DNA of 64,000 nt, from positions 124,001 through 188,000 of the forward strand of contig NZ_FOUI01000002.1 in assembly GCF_900114825.1 (NCBI RefSeq), given 5' to 3'. This document shows positions 46,906 through 55,253 of this stretch, piece by piece; the stretch's first letter is position 1, and every line of letters begins with the position of its first letter. The translations under genes were made by a program, and so were the position numbers. The notes beneath the pieces were generated by a model. It did no database searches and was not told the origin of the DNA. It saw only the letters and a program-made list of their open reading frames with translations. This DNA is from Halopseudomonas yangmingensis. Its GTDB lineage: Bacteria > Pseudomonadota > Gammaproteobacteria > Pseudomonadales > Pseudomonadaceae.

Positions 46906-48109
46906 GCACATTGGTCTGCTGGGCAGGCTGGCACTGCTGGATCTATGGCACGACCGCAAGGTGTCCTTCTGCATTGCCGCCTCGCTGGTGGCGGTGATCG
47001 CGCCCCTGCTACTGCTGTTCGGACTGAAGAACGGTATCGTCAGCCAGTTGCGCAGTGACTTGCTGGATGACCCGCGCAATCTGGAAATTCGCATGCTCAG
47101 CAGCGGCAACTACGACAGCGCCTGGATAGACCAGTTACGCCAGCGCCCCGAGGTCGGCTTTGCGATCGGCCAGACCCGCTCGCTGAACACTCTGGCAGAC
47201 CTGCAGCACGGCCGACGCTTTGTCGAAAATGCCGAGATCCTGCCGAGTGCCGAAGGTGATCCGCTGCTTGGCAGGCTGGCCCGCCAGCTGAATGAGCATC
47301 AGTTGATCCTCAGTGCCCAGGCTGCCGAACGCCTGCAGGCCAGCACCGGAGACAACATCCGATTGCAGGTGATGCGCCGGCTCAACGACAGTAACGAGCA
47401 GGCCCAGCTACTGCTGCAGGTGGTCGAGGTGCTCGAGGCGGCACGCTTTGCCCGTGCGGCGGCCTTCGTCGCACCGGCCACCCTGCAGCAGCTGGAGCAC
47501 TACCGGGACGGTTATCTGGTAACCCAGCTTGGTGGCAACACCGGTGCTCCGCTGGTCGCCGCGGTTCCGCAGTATGCCCGGGCACGGCTGTATGCACGCA
47601 GCATTGAACAGGTTGCGCCACTGGAGCGCTGGCTGAACCAGCAGCATATCGAGACCAGCAGCCGACTGGCGGACATAGAACAGGTACGCGCAATCAGCCA
47701 TGTGCTGGGAGTAATTTTCACGGTGATTGCCGCCGCAGCACTGGCCGGCTGCATTGCCTCGCTGACCGGCGCCCTGCTGGCTAATATCGACCGCAAGCGC
47801 GGCAATATAGCGATACTCCGGCTGCTCGGATTCAAGGCTCCGTCCATTGCCGGCTATCTGGTGCTGCAAGCCCTGCTGCTCGGCATGCTCGGCTACCTGG
47901 GCGGACTGGCGCTGTACCTGCTGGCTGCCCGGCTGTTTGATCGCCTGCTCGGCAGTACCAGCGCCACTGGCGAGTTCATCTGCACCATCGAACCCTGGCA
48001 TGGCATTGCCGCCCTGCTGCTGAGCCTGGCGGTCGCCGCCGGCGTGTCCGTCACAGGTGCCCTGCGTGCCATCCGAATCCAACCTGCGGAGAGTTTGCGT
48101 GAGCTCTAG
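46889..48109 (+). CDS. tagS: FtsX-like ABC permease, TagS-like
   Basis: The 406-residue membrane protein has the MacB/LolC-type layout: one N-terminal membrane helix (about 25-47), a large periplasmic domain (about 50-270) and three C-terminal helices (about 275-400), ending with IRIQPAESLREL. The start is a TTG at 46889, inside the ATPase gene, since no better ATG or GTG is in frame nearby. It overlaps the SUMF1-like gene by 11 bases. With the TagT-like ATPase it would form a mechanotransmission-type rather than a transport-type ABC complex. Confidence 0.8.
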   Translation: MKSWPEHIGLLGRLALLDLWHDRKVSFCIAASLVAVIAPLLLLFGLKNGIVSQLRSDLLDDPRNLEIRMLSSGNYDSAWIDQLRQRPEVGFAIGQTRSLNTLADLQHGRRFVENAEILPSAEGDPLLGRLARQLNEHQLILSAQAAERLQASTGDNIRLQVMRRLNDSNEQAQLLLQVVEVLEAARFARAAAFVAPATLQQLEHYRDGYLVTQLGGNTGAPLVAAVPQYARARLYARSIEQVAPLERWLNQQHIETSSRLADIEQVRAISHVLGVIFTVIAAAALAGCIASLTGALLANIDRKRGNIAILRLLGFKAPSIAGYLVLQALLLGMLGYLGGLALYLLAARLFDRLLGSTSATGEFICTIEPWHGIAALLLSLAVAAGVSVTGALRAIRIQPAESLREL

Positions 48110-49655
48110 AAATCGCCGGCGCCTGTGCGCACTGCTGGCCCCTGTGGCTGCCCTCTGTCTGTTGCCGGCCCAGGCCGCCAGCTGGGAAGAGCGTCACTAC
48201 AACCCAATGCCTGCCGACGGGGATATGGTACTGCCGATGCCATGCAATGGCGCCATGGTATTTCGCAAGGTGTACATTCCGCTGTCCGGCCCGCTGGACG
48301 ACTACCCGATACATATCGGCCAGGAAACCGACGAATGGGGCTATATGGAGCAGACCCGTCCGGCCTTCATTGCCGGCAGTTTTTCCTCCGCCGACGCTGC
48401 CAGCTCGCGCTATTACCTGCTGGCCAAATACGAAATGAGCCAACTGCAGCTCAAAGCTCTGACCGATGAGCAATGCCCCGAGCCCTCGACGCGCCTGCGA
48501 CTGCCTGCCGTCTCGCTGAGCTGGCACGATGCCTTGCAGGCTGCACATACCTACAACCTGTGGTTGCGCACGCATGCCGCCGACGCCTTGCCAAAGGAAG
48601 ATGGAGTGAGCGGCTTTGTGCGCCTGCCCACCGAAGTCGAATGGGAGTTTGCTGCACGCGGCGGTCTGGCCGTTGGCACCGCCGAGTTCCGCGATACCCG
48701 TTACCCGATGCCGGATGGCATGCAGGCACATGAATGGTTCGCCGGCAGCCAGTCGGCCAATGGTCAGCTGCAACTGGCCGGCTTGCTGCAGCCGAACCCG
48801 CTGGGGTTGCATGACATGCTCGGTAACGTCGACGAAATGATCTTCGAACCCTTCAGGCTGAACAAGCTGGATCGTCAGCACGGCCAGGCTGGGGGTTATG
48901 TGGTGCGCGGCGGCAACTACCTCACGGCACAGGGCGAGATCCGCACCTCGCTGCGGGCCGAGCGCAGCTACTACGACGGAGCCAACAGCTTTACCAGTCG
49001 CACCACCGGACTACGACTGGCGGTAGTATCGCCGACCCTGACCAGCCGTGAGCGGGTTGCCCGCATCGAGTCCGAGTGGAAGAAACTTGGCACCCTGCCT
49101 GGTAGCGACGGCAAGGCCACCGACACGGTTCAGGAGCTGGAGAACCTGGCATCCGGCGTTCAGGACCAGCGTCTGCGCGAGCGCCTGAAAAGCCTGGAAA
49201 ACGAACTGCGCGCCAGCAACCAGCAACAGGAAGAAGCCCGCGACCAGGCGATCCGTGCCAGCCTAAACCTGGGGGCTTTCCTCTGCACCAAAATGCTCGA
49301 TGACGGCAAATATCTGGACTTCCTGCAACGCAACTACGAGCTGAACTGTGCCGGCGAGGATGACCAGGACCCCAGTTGCCCGATGCGCCAGGAAAAACTC
49401 AATGAACAACGCGACCGCCTGCACAAGCTCAGCCGCTATTACGCCAGCAGCCTGGTCGAGGCCGCCAGTCTCTACGGGCATCCACTGCTGTCACGGCAGG
49501 TACCGGTAATGCACGAACTGATCAACCGCAACCGCCAGTTGCAGGAACTCGGACCCTACTTGCAAACCCACTGGAGCAACCAGGAAACATTCCTGAGAAC
49601 CCAGAAGATAGATACCCAGGCCTGGCTGAGCAACTGCAAGGCAGTACTCAAATAG
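48099..49655 (+). CDS. tagR: Periplasmic SUMF1/FGE-fold protein, TagR-like
   Basis: The product is 518 residues from a GTG at 48099, chosen because GGAG lies about seven bases upstream and it yields a clean signal peptide (RNRRR, then a hydrophobic run ending PAQA). Residues about 30-310 form a formylglycine-generating-enzyme fold: LPTEVEWEFAARGG, GLHDMLGNVDEM, VVRGGNYLT and TTGLRLAV. The catalytic cysteine of true FGE (R-C-A-A-R context) is replaced by Thr-Ser (IRTSLRAERS), so it is probably a binding module, as for TagR. A helical coiled-coil region follows (about 320-518). Confidence 0.8.
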   Translation: MSSRNRRRLCALLAPVAALCLLPAQAASWEERHYNPMPADGDMVLPMPCNGAMVFRKVYIPLSGPLDDYPIHIGQETDEWGYMEQTRPAFIAGSFSSADAASSRYYLLAKYEMSQLQLKALTDEQCPEPSTRLRLPAVSLSWHDALQAAHTYNLWLRTHAADALPKEDGVSGFVRLPTEVEWEFAARGGLAVGTAEFRDTRYPMPDGMQAHEWFAGSQSANGQLQLAGLLQPNPLGLHDMLGNVDEMIFEPFRLNKLDRQHGQAGGYVVRGGNYLTAQGEIRTSLRAERSYYDGANSFTSRTTGLRLAVVSPTLTSRERVARIESEWKKLGTLPGSDGKATDTVQELENLASGVQDQRLRERLKSLENELRASNQQQEEARDQAIRASLNLGAFLCTKMLDDGKYLDFLQRNYELNCAGEDDQDPSCPMRQEKLNEQRDRLHKLSRYYASSLVEAASLYGHPLLSRQVPVMHELINRNRQLQELGPYLQTHWSNQETFLRTQKIDTQAWLSNCKAVLK

Positions 49656-49675
49656 TTACCCCAAGGAGCAGAAAA

Positions 49676-50407
49676 ATGACCATGAAAACCCGTATTCGCT
49701 CAAAACTCGCCATCAGCCTGCTGACCGCTGGCAGCCTGTTGCTGGCCGGCTGCGCTACCACTGGCGGCAGTCAGTCGTCCAACAGTGTCAGCGCCGATCC
49801 CCGTCTGACCCAGGGCCATGATGCCAAGTTCTTCAGCCAGTCTGGCTTCCAGGCCTGTGCCGCCGCGGCTGGCGTTGGCATGCTTGCGTGTGCCCTGTCG
49901 GAAAGCAGCAACAAGCAGCAGTGCATGATTCTCGTCGGCCTCACCGCCTGCGGCGTGGCCATGGGCGCCAACTACTACCTGGACCAGCGCCGTTCAGAGT
50001 ATGCCAACACCACCGAGCGCCTGCAGATCATGACCGCGGACATCCGCCAGGATACCGACCGGGTGATCGCCCGCAGTGAAACCATGCAGATGGTCATCAG
50101 TGACGACCAGCAACGCCTTGCCCAGATCCAGCAGGACATGCAGAACCAGACTCTGGATATCGATGCTGCCAGCCGGGAAATTGCTGCCATCGACAAGAAC
50201 ATCGCCACCATGCGCAGGGATATCAGCAACATGCAGGCCAAGGCCAATGAATATCAGCGGGTAGCCGAGCAGGAGCGCAATGACGGTGCCGGTGACCAGG
50301 TTCAGCTACTCGATCAGGAAATTGCCCGCATGAACCAGCGGGTTGCTGCACTGCAACAGGAAGTTGACGGTCTCTACAATCAGCGTTCGGCCATTACTCT
50401 GGGGTGA
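49676..50407 (+). CDS. tagQ: Coiled-coil lipoprotein, TagQ-like
   Basis: The 243-residue protein has a lipoprotein signal (lipobox LLAGC, Cys26). A small hydrophobic, glycine-rich and Cys-containing segment follows (about 58-100, including MILVGLTACGVAMGANYYL), then long coiled-coil helices to the end (about 105-240). In Pseudomonas, TagQ is an outer-membrane lipoprotein needed to place TagR. The position directly after the TagR-like gene supports the match. AAGGAG lies seven bases before the ATG. A second lipoprotein gene starts 7 bases downstream. Confidence 0.75.
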   Translation: MTMKTRIRSKLAISLLTAGSLLLAGCATTGGSQSSNSVSADPRLTQGHDAKFFSQSGFQACAAAAGVGMLACALSESSNKQQCMILVGLTACGVAMGANYYLDQRRSEYANTTERLQIMTADIRQDTDRVIARSETMQMVISDDQQRLAQIQQDMQNQTLDIDAASREIAAIDKNIATMRRDISNMQAKANEYQRVAEQERNDGAGDQVQLLDQEIARMNQRVAALQQEVDGLYNQRSAITLG

Positions 50408-50414
50408 GGTGTTC

Positions 50415-50915
50415 ATGAAACTGCTGCAAGCTTCAAGCTGCCTGTTGGCCGCGGCTCTGCTGGCTGGCTGTGCCAGCACTCCCCGCCAGTGCAATTCCTA
50501 CAATGCCAATGCCAGCCTGCTGGAAAAGGCCAGTTGTGACTTTTCCGGCGGCTATTCCGAACAGGTCCGCCAGCAGGAGCAGGAGCTGGCCCAGGCGCGT
50601 GCCGAAAACGAGCACTTCCGCCAGGTCTACCAGCAGATTGCCGAACAGCAGGCAGCGACCAGCCTCAGTCTGCAAGAACAACAGCGCAAGCAGGCAGATC
50701 TCAACCGCTCGCTGCGCGGTCTGCTGTCACAGTTGCAGGCGCGCCATGCCAGCAAGGCCGAGGTGCAGCAGCAGATAATCCAGCTCCAGCAGCAGATGCA
50801 CAGCCTCGAGCAATCGCCGGCCAGCAGCCCCGCGGCGGTAGCCACGCGGCAACAGGAACTGCGCGACTTGCAGCGCCAGGTCAGTCGACTCCAGCTGAGC
50901 CTCGGGTACGAATAG
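50415..50915 (+). CDS. Second coiled-coil lipoprotein of the Srf/Tag operon
   Basis: This 166-residue lipoprotein starts at the ATG at 50415 (MKLLQASSCLLAAALLAGCA). The lipobox is LAGC, with Cys19 as the lipidated residue. The mature N-terminus has two more Cys (RQCNSYN and KASCDFSGG), possibly a disulfide. Residues about 50-166 form a long Gln-rich coiled coil. I do not recognise a named family. It is distinct from the TagQ-like lipoprotein but similar in design, so it may be a second envelope anchor for the same complex. Confidence 0.7.
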   Translation: MKLLQASSCLLAAALLAGCASTPRQCNSYNANASLLEKASCDFSGGYSEQVRQQEQELAQARAENEHFRQVYQQIAEQQAATSLSLQEQQRKQADLNRSLRGLLSQLQARHASKAEVQQQIIQLQQQMHSLEQSPASSPAAVATRQQELRDLQRQVSRLQLSLGYE

Positions 50916-50965
50916 GCCGGCATGGGTGTCCCTTGCGACGCCCATGCAATTTCGGAGCATGCTCG

Positions 50966-52201
50966 ATGCAAAGAATTGCCCGTGACGGCGTTATTGACCC
51001 GCAGACTGTAGCCCGGCTGAATGCCAGGGTCGCACTGATCAAACAGCATTTCCCGCCCAGCATCGCCAACCTGTTCGCCCTGCCACGCACCGCTGAGGAT
51101 GGAGCAGTCGAGTGGTGGACTCCGCTGGCTGGTCAACCGCTGGCCTTCGCCAGCCTGGCGCCTGAAGCCCGGGACGCCTTGCTCGACAGCTGTCGCCAGC
51201 GTCAGCAGGCAATTCAGCTGCTGGCCGACAGTCTGGACGCCTCGGGCCGGCAGGAGCAGGCCAAGACCCTGCGCAGCCTGCTGGCCACGCCTGATCCGCA
51301 GCAACTGTTCAGCATCAACGGTGACCCTGTATTGATCGGCTGGGGAGACCTGCCAGGCTCGCCTGCCGCCGCCCCGCCATCGGCAGCTGACGCAGGCAGG
51401 CGCCTGTGGCCTTGGCTGTTGCTGGCATTGTTGTTCCTGCTTGCCCTCTTGCTGTGGTGGTTGGCCGACAACGGCTACCTGTCAGCGCCCGGCGAGCGGC
51501 AACCGCTCACTCCAGCCGCTTGTCGCCCTGCCGGCGCCGAGCCACCCGAGTTTACCGTGGTACTCGACACCTCAGGCTCGATGGAACTCAACATAGCCAC
51601 CAGCAGCGCAGAGGAGCGCCGGTTGCTGCATGGCGGCGCACGGCTGTCCCCGGATCACCCGGACATGCGCCGGTTACTCAGCCCGCCATCGCGCCTGGAT
51701 GTGGCGAAACAGTCATTCACGCAAATGATCGGCCAGCTGCATGGGGATATCGACATGCGGCTGATCACCTTTGCCGGTTGCGACAATCTGGTTGATCACG
51801 GCATTTTCCCGCGCAGTCAGCGCGCCCAACTGACTGCGCGCATTGGCCACTTCGAGGCCGATGGCGGCACGCCTCTGGGTGCCAGTCTGCAAGCCGCCGC
51901 CAAACGTATGGATGGCCGCCAGCGTGATGCCGTGCTGGTGCTGTTTATCGACGGCGAGGATGGCTGCGGCATGGATGTCTGCCAGATTGCCAGTCGCATT
52001 GCCAGAAAGCAGCCGCGGCTACGCATCAACCTGGTCAATCTTGGCGATAGCACCGAATCCAATTGCATCGCCGAGAGCACCGGGGGCCGGGTATACAGCT
52101 CCCGTGACAGCAGCGAAGTGGCGGTGCTGCTGGGGCGTGCCACCGCGGAAGTGGCTGGTAACGCCAGCTGCACGGCAGCCGGCACCCCAGGCAGCAATTA
52201 A
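50966..52201 (+). CDS. Membrane protein: SrfA-like N-domain plus periplasmic vWA
   Basis: The 411-residue protein closes the operon. Residues 1-128 resemble the N-terminal domain of SrfA in the same operon: FALPRTAEDGAVEWWTPL (37-54) and PVLIGWG (121-127) line up with the SrfA segments. One membrane helix (about 147-167) follows, then a vWA domain (about 195-395) with the MIDAS motif DTSGS at 201-205 and periplasmic placement by topology. The ATG at 50966 has GGAG eight bases upstream; the alternative TTG at 50933 adds 11 unconserved residues. It may bind metal-dependent ligands. Confidence 0.75.
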   Translation: MQRIARDGVIDPQTVARLNARVALIKQHFPPSIANLFALPRTAEDGAVEWWTPLAGQPLAFASLAPEARDALLDSCRQRQQAIQLLADSLDASGRQEQAKTLRSLLATPDPQQLFSINGDPVLIGWGDLPGSPAAAPPSAADAGRRLWPWLLLALLFLLALLLWWLADNGYLSAPGERQPLTPAACRPAGAEPPEFTVVLDTSGSMELNIATSSAEERRLLHGGARLSPDHPDMRRLLSPPSRLDVAKQSFTQMIGQLHGDIDMRLITFAGCDNLVDHGIFPRSQRAQLTARIGHFEADGGTPLGASLQAAAKRMDGRQRDAVLVLFIDGEDGCGMDVCQIASRIARKQPRLRINLVNLGDSTESNCIAESTGGRVYSSRDSSEVAVLLGRATAEVAGNASCTAAGTPGSN

Positions 52202-52294
52202 CCGCTGGTCGCCCCCGTTGGCGGCTGGCGGCGCAACGCGGCGGCACCGGCTAGACTTCTGTGGTACTCGACACGGGACAGTCCGGGGGACAGC

Positions 52295-53977
52295 ATGAAG
52301 GGATCAGACGTCTGTGTGCTGCTTATCGGTGCCGATCGCGATTATCGTGAGCGGCTGAAATCCCTGTGTCTGGCACTGCCGGGCAACCACATCCTGATTC
52401 AGGAGTGCACTGCACCCGAACAGGCCAGCCAGCGGCTGATGCATGGCCGGGTCAGTGTCTGCCTGCTGCCGGCCAACCTGTCTTTGCTGCAAAGCCTGCG
52501 ACAAACCGCCCCCGACTGCCTGCTGCTGGTTGCCGACAGCACCTCCAACCTGCGTGATGTGCAACTGATCGACGCCGGTGCCGATGAGCTGCTGGCCCTG
52601 GAGGAACTGACCCCATCAGCGCTGGAAAGGAGCCTGGCCACTGCCGCCCGGCGACATCTGCAATCCCAGCGACTGATGCAGCAGGCCCGCCAGGATCCCT
52701 TGACCGGCCTGGCTAACCGCGCACGCATGGAGGAGGAGCTGGAGCGTCTGGTATTGCGCAGTCAGCGTACCCGGCAGGGCTTCGTGCTGCTGTATATAGA
52801 CCTGGATTTCTTCAAGCAGATCAACGACAGTTTCGGCCACGGCCTCGGCGATCTGCTGCTGGCAGTGATTGCCAACCGGCTGCGGCGCAGCATGCGTGCC
52901 GAGGACCTGGTGGCACGCATCGGTGGTGACGAGTTCGTCGCCCTGCTGGCTGGTCTGCAGGATCTCGATGACGCCGCACTGATTGCCGCCAAGATCATCA
53001 ACAGCCTTGGCGAGCCGGTCACCCTCGGCGGCCATCACCTGCTGGTGTCAGCCAGTATCGGGATTGCCGCCTTCCCCAACCACGGGCTGAATGCCACCGA
53101 GCTGCTACAGAATGCCGACCAGGCGCTGTATCAGGCCAAGGCGCAGGGGCGTAATGGCTTTCAGCTGTACCAGCCGGACCAGCAGGACCGGGTACCGAAC
53201 AATCTGTTGATCGAGCAGGAACTACGCGACGCATTGATGACCGAGCAGTTCGACCTGCACTTTCAGCCGATGCTCGACAGCCACACGGGAGAAACGCTGG
53301 CCTGGGAGGCCCTGCTGCGCTGGAAGCATCCGCGCCTGGGGCTGCTGGCGCCTTCAGCTTTTCTGGCGCAGGCCGAACATGCCGGACTGATCCTGCCGAT
53401 CGGCCAGCAGGTGCTCGGTATGGCGGCGGTGGCGCTGCGCCAATGGCGCGAAACCGGCCATAGTGCGCGCCTTGCAATCAACCTGAGTGAGCGCGAGTTG
53501 CGTCAACCGCGTTTCTGCGAGCACCTGCAACGCCAGTTGCAACAGCTGGAGCTGGCACCACAGGACCTCCGGCTGGAGGTGCGCGAGGAGGTGTTACTGA
53601 AACACCCGGAGCTGGCTGAAAGCCTGTGCAATACCCTGCATGATATGGGTTTGCAGGTTTGGCTGGACAACTTTGGTGACCGCTACGGCGCCCTTGGCTT
53701 CTTTGCCCAGCTGCCGATCACCGGCATCAAACTGGACAGCCGCACCCTGCAACAGGGTGACGAACAGCAAGCCGCTGCCTGGCTGAAGAACCTGATCGGT
53801 CTGGCCCACAGCATCGGCAAGCAGGTGGTTGCCGGCCGCGTGGAAAATGCGCGGGTGGCGCGTTGTCTTGGCGACTGGGGGGCGGACGCCCTGCAGGGCT
53901 ACTGGATCGGCAAGCCGCAACCACTGAACAGCCTGCTGGCTCAACTGTCCGAAACGACCCGTTCCAGCACCCGGTAA
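52295..53977 (+). CDS. Diguanylate cyclase (GGDEF) with degenerate receiver and EAL domains
   Basis: The 560-residue protein has three domains. Residues 1-115 look like a response-regulator receiver but lack the phosphorylated Asp. GGDEF is intact at 210-214, with an inhibitory RxxD site at 201-204, so it should make c-di-GMP under feedback control. The EAL domain keeps EAL at 338-340, but the DDFGTG motif has become DNFGDR (Asn459) and the AEGVE motif AGRVE (513-517), so phosphodiesterase activity is probably lost and the domain may only bind c-di-GMP. It starts 93 bases after the Srf/Tag operon. Its 3' end overlaps folA on the other strand by 37 bases. Confidence 0.9.
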   Translation: MKGSDVCVLLIGADRDYRERLKSLCLALPGNHILIQECTAPEQASQRLMHGRVSVCLLPANLSLLQSLRQTAPDCLLLVADSTSNLRDVQLIDAGADELLALEELTPSALERSLATAARRHLQSQRLMQQARQDPLTGLANRARMEEELERLVLRSQRTRQGFVLLYIDLDFFKQINDSFGHGLGDLLLAVIANRLRRSMRAEDLVARIGGDEFVALLAGLQDLDDAALIAAKIINSLGEPVTLGGHHLLVSASIGIAAFPNHGLNATELLQNADQALYQAKAQGRNGFQLYQPDQQDRVPNNLLIEQELRDALMTEQFDLHFQPMLDSHTGETLAWEALLRWKHPRLGLLAPSAFLAQAEHAGLILPIGQQVLGMAAVALRQWRETGHSARLAINLSERELRQPRFCEHLQRQLQQLELAPQDLRLEVREEVLLKHPELAESLCNTLHDMGLQVWLDNFGDRYGALGFFAQLPITGIKLDSRTLQQGDEQQAAAWLKNLIGLAHSIGKQVVAGRVENARVARCLGDWGADALQGYWIGKPQPLNSLLAQLSETTRSSTR

Positions 53978-54462
53978 CAGTGCGCCGGCTGGACATCACT
54001 GGCAGCCACCGGGCGTGCCGACAGCTCTCGCCAGTCATCCGGCTGCAACGCCGGGAACCAGGCATCGCCATCCGGTTGCAGTGCCACCTCGGTCAGATAC
54101 AGCCGCTGGCACTGCGGTAGCAGCTCGGCATACAGCTGCGCACCGCCAATCAGCAACACCTCGTCAACCCCGTCCTGCACCGCCTGGGCGTTGGCTGCTG
54201 CCAGCGCCGCCGCCGGCGACTCAACCACCAGCGCACCGGGCAACTGCAATCCCGGCTGGCGGCTGACCACGATATTGGTGCGCCCCGGCAGGGCCCGGCC
54301 CAGCGAGTCGAAGGTCTTGCGGCCCATGATGATCGGCTTGCCGATGGTCACGCTGCGAAAGTACTTGAGGTCCTCCGGCAGATGCCAGGGCAGGCGGTTG
54401 TCGATACCGATCACGCGGTTCTCGGCCATCGCCACGATCAGCGCCAGGCGCGGTGAACTCAT
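53941..54462 (-). CDS. folA: Dihydrofolate reductase
   Basis: FolA reduces dihydrofolate to tetrahydrofolate with NADPH and is the trimethoprim target. The 173-residue protein has the classic opening [20 protein letters not shown] followed by [10 protein letters not shown], with the substrate-binding Asp/Glu in the ED pair, and the NADPH loop [18 protein letters not shown]. It overlaps thyA by 4 bases, which pairs DHF recycling with thymidylate synthesis. Its 3' end overlaps the convergent GGDEF gene. Confidence 0.96.
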   Translation of the reverse strand: MSSPRLALIVAMAENRVIGIDNRLPWHLPEDLKYFRSVTIGKPIIMGRKTFDSLGRALPGRTNIVVSRQPGLQLPGALVVESPAAALAAANAQAVQDGVDEVLLIGGAQLYAELLPQCQRLYLTEVALQPDGDAWFPALQPDDWRELSARPVAASDVQPAHCYRVLERVVSDS

Positions 54463-55253
54463 ACCGCCACCGGCGCCTTGATGTGCGGGTGCGCCTGGTA
54501 ATTCTCCAGGGTGAAATCCTCGTAGGTGAAGGCAAACAGGTCGTGCACCTCGGGATTCAGTCGCATGCTCGGCAACGGTAGCGGCTCACGACTTAACTGC
54601 AGGTCGGTCTGTTCCAGATGGTTGGCGTACAGGTGGCAATCGCCGCCGGTCCAGATGAACTCGCCCGGCTGCAGATCGCAGACCTGCGCAACCATCAGGG
54701 TCAGCAGCGCGTAGCTGGCGATATTGAAGGGTACACCGAGGAAGATGTCGGCGGAGCGCTGGTACAGCTGGCAGCTCAGCTTGCCGTCAGCCACATAGAA
54801 CTGGAACAGCGCATGACAGGGTGGCAGCGCCATCTGATCGACCAGCGCCGGATTCCACGCCGAGACGATCAGCCGGCGCGAGTCCGGGTTGCTGCGCAGC
54901 ATCTGCAGCAGCTTGCTGATCTGGTCGATCGACTCGCCGTTGGGCGACGGCCAGCTGCGCCACTGGTAGCCATATACCGGCCCCAGATCACCGTTCGGGT
55001 CCGCCCACTCGTCCCAGATGGAGACGCCATTTTCCTTCAGGTAGCGAATATTGGTGTCGCCCTGCAGGAACCACAGCAGCTCATGGATAATCGACTTCAC
55101 ATGGCACTTCTTGGTGGTCACCAGCGGAAAGCCCTCGGCCAGATCAAAGCGCATCTGGTAGCCGAATACCGAGTAGGTGCCGGTGCCGGTACGGTCACTC
55201 TTGAAGGTGCCATGCTCACGCACATGGCGCATCAGATCCAGATACTGTTTCAT
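54459..55253 (-). CDS. thyA: Thymidylate synthase
   Basis: ThyA methylates dUMP to dTMP using methylene-tetrahydrofolate. The product is 264 residues, the same as in E. coli, from the ATG at 55253 ([20 protein letters not shown]). Landmarks are the dUMP phosphate-binding RTGTGT, the catalytic Cys in [12 protein letters not shown] and the [17 protein letters not shown] stretch. It overlaps lgt upstream and folA downstream by 4 bases each, a tightly coupled three-gene set. Confidence 0.97.
   Translation of the reverse strand: MKQYLDLMRHVREHGTFKSDRTGTGTYSVFGYQMRFDLAEGFPLVTTKKCHVKSIIHELLWFLQGDTNIRYLKENGVSIWDEWADPNGDLGPVYGYQWRSWPSPNGESIDQISKLLQMLRSNPDSRRLIVSAWNPALVDQMALPPCHALFQFYVADGKLSCQLYQRSADIFLGVPFNIASYALLTLMVAQVCDLQPGEFIWTGGDCHLYANHLEQTDLQLSREPLPLPSMRLNPEVHDLFAFTYEDFTLENYQAHPHIKAPVAV

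Larger units (their letters stand above)
35979..52201 (+). other. Srf-Tag hybrid operon (ten genes, candidate trans-envelope system)
   Basis: Ten plus-strand genes run head to tail with gaps of at most 50 bases and five overlaps: srfA, srfB, srfC, a membrane adaptor, an exported vWA protein, TagT-, TagS-, TagR- and TagQ-like proteins, a second lipoprotein and a SrfA-vWA membrane protein. The set spans cytoplasm (SrfB, SrfC, ABC ATPase), inner membrane (SrfA, adaptor, permease, second vWA), periplasm (vWA domains, SUMF1-like) and probably the outer membrane (lipoproteins). No T6SS structural gene, kinase or phosphatase is included. Function as a unit is inference. Confidence 0.75.

Noticed and set aside
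35979-52201. The operon as a type VI secretion system
   Set aside because: No sheath (TssB/C), ClpV, VgrG, Hcp, TssJ/K/L/M or PpkA kinase gene is present; only the regulatory Tag-like part is.
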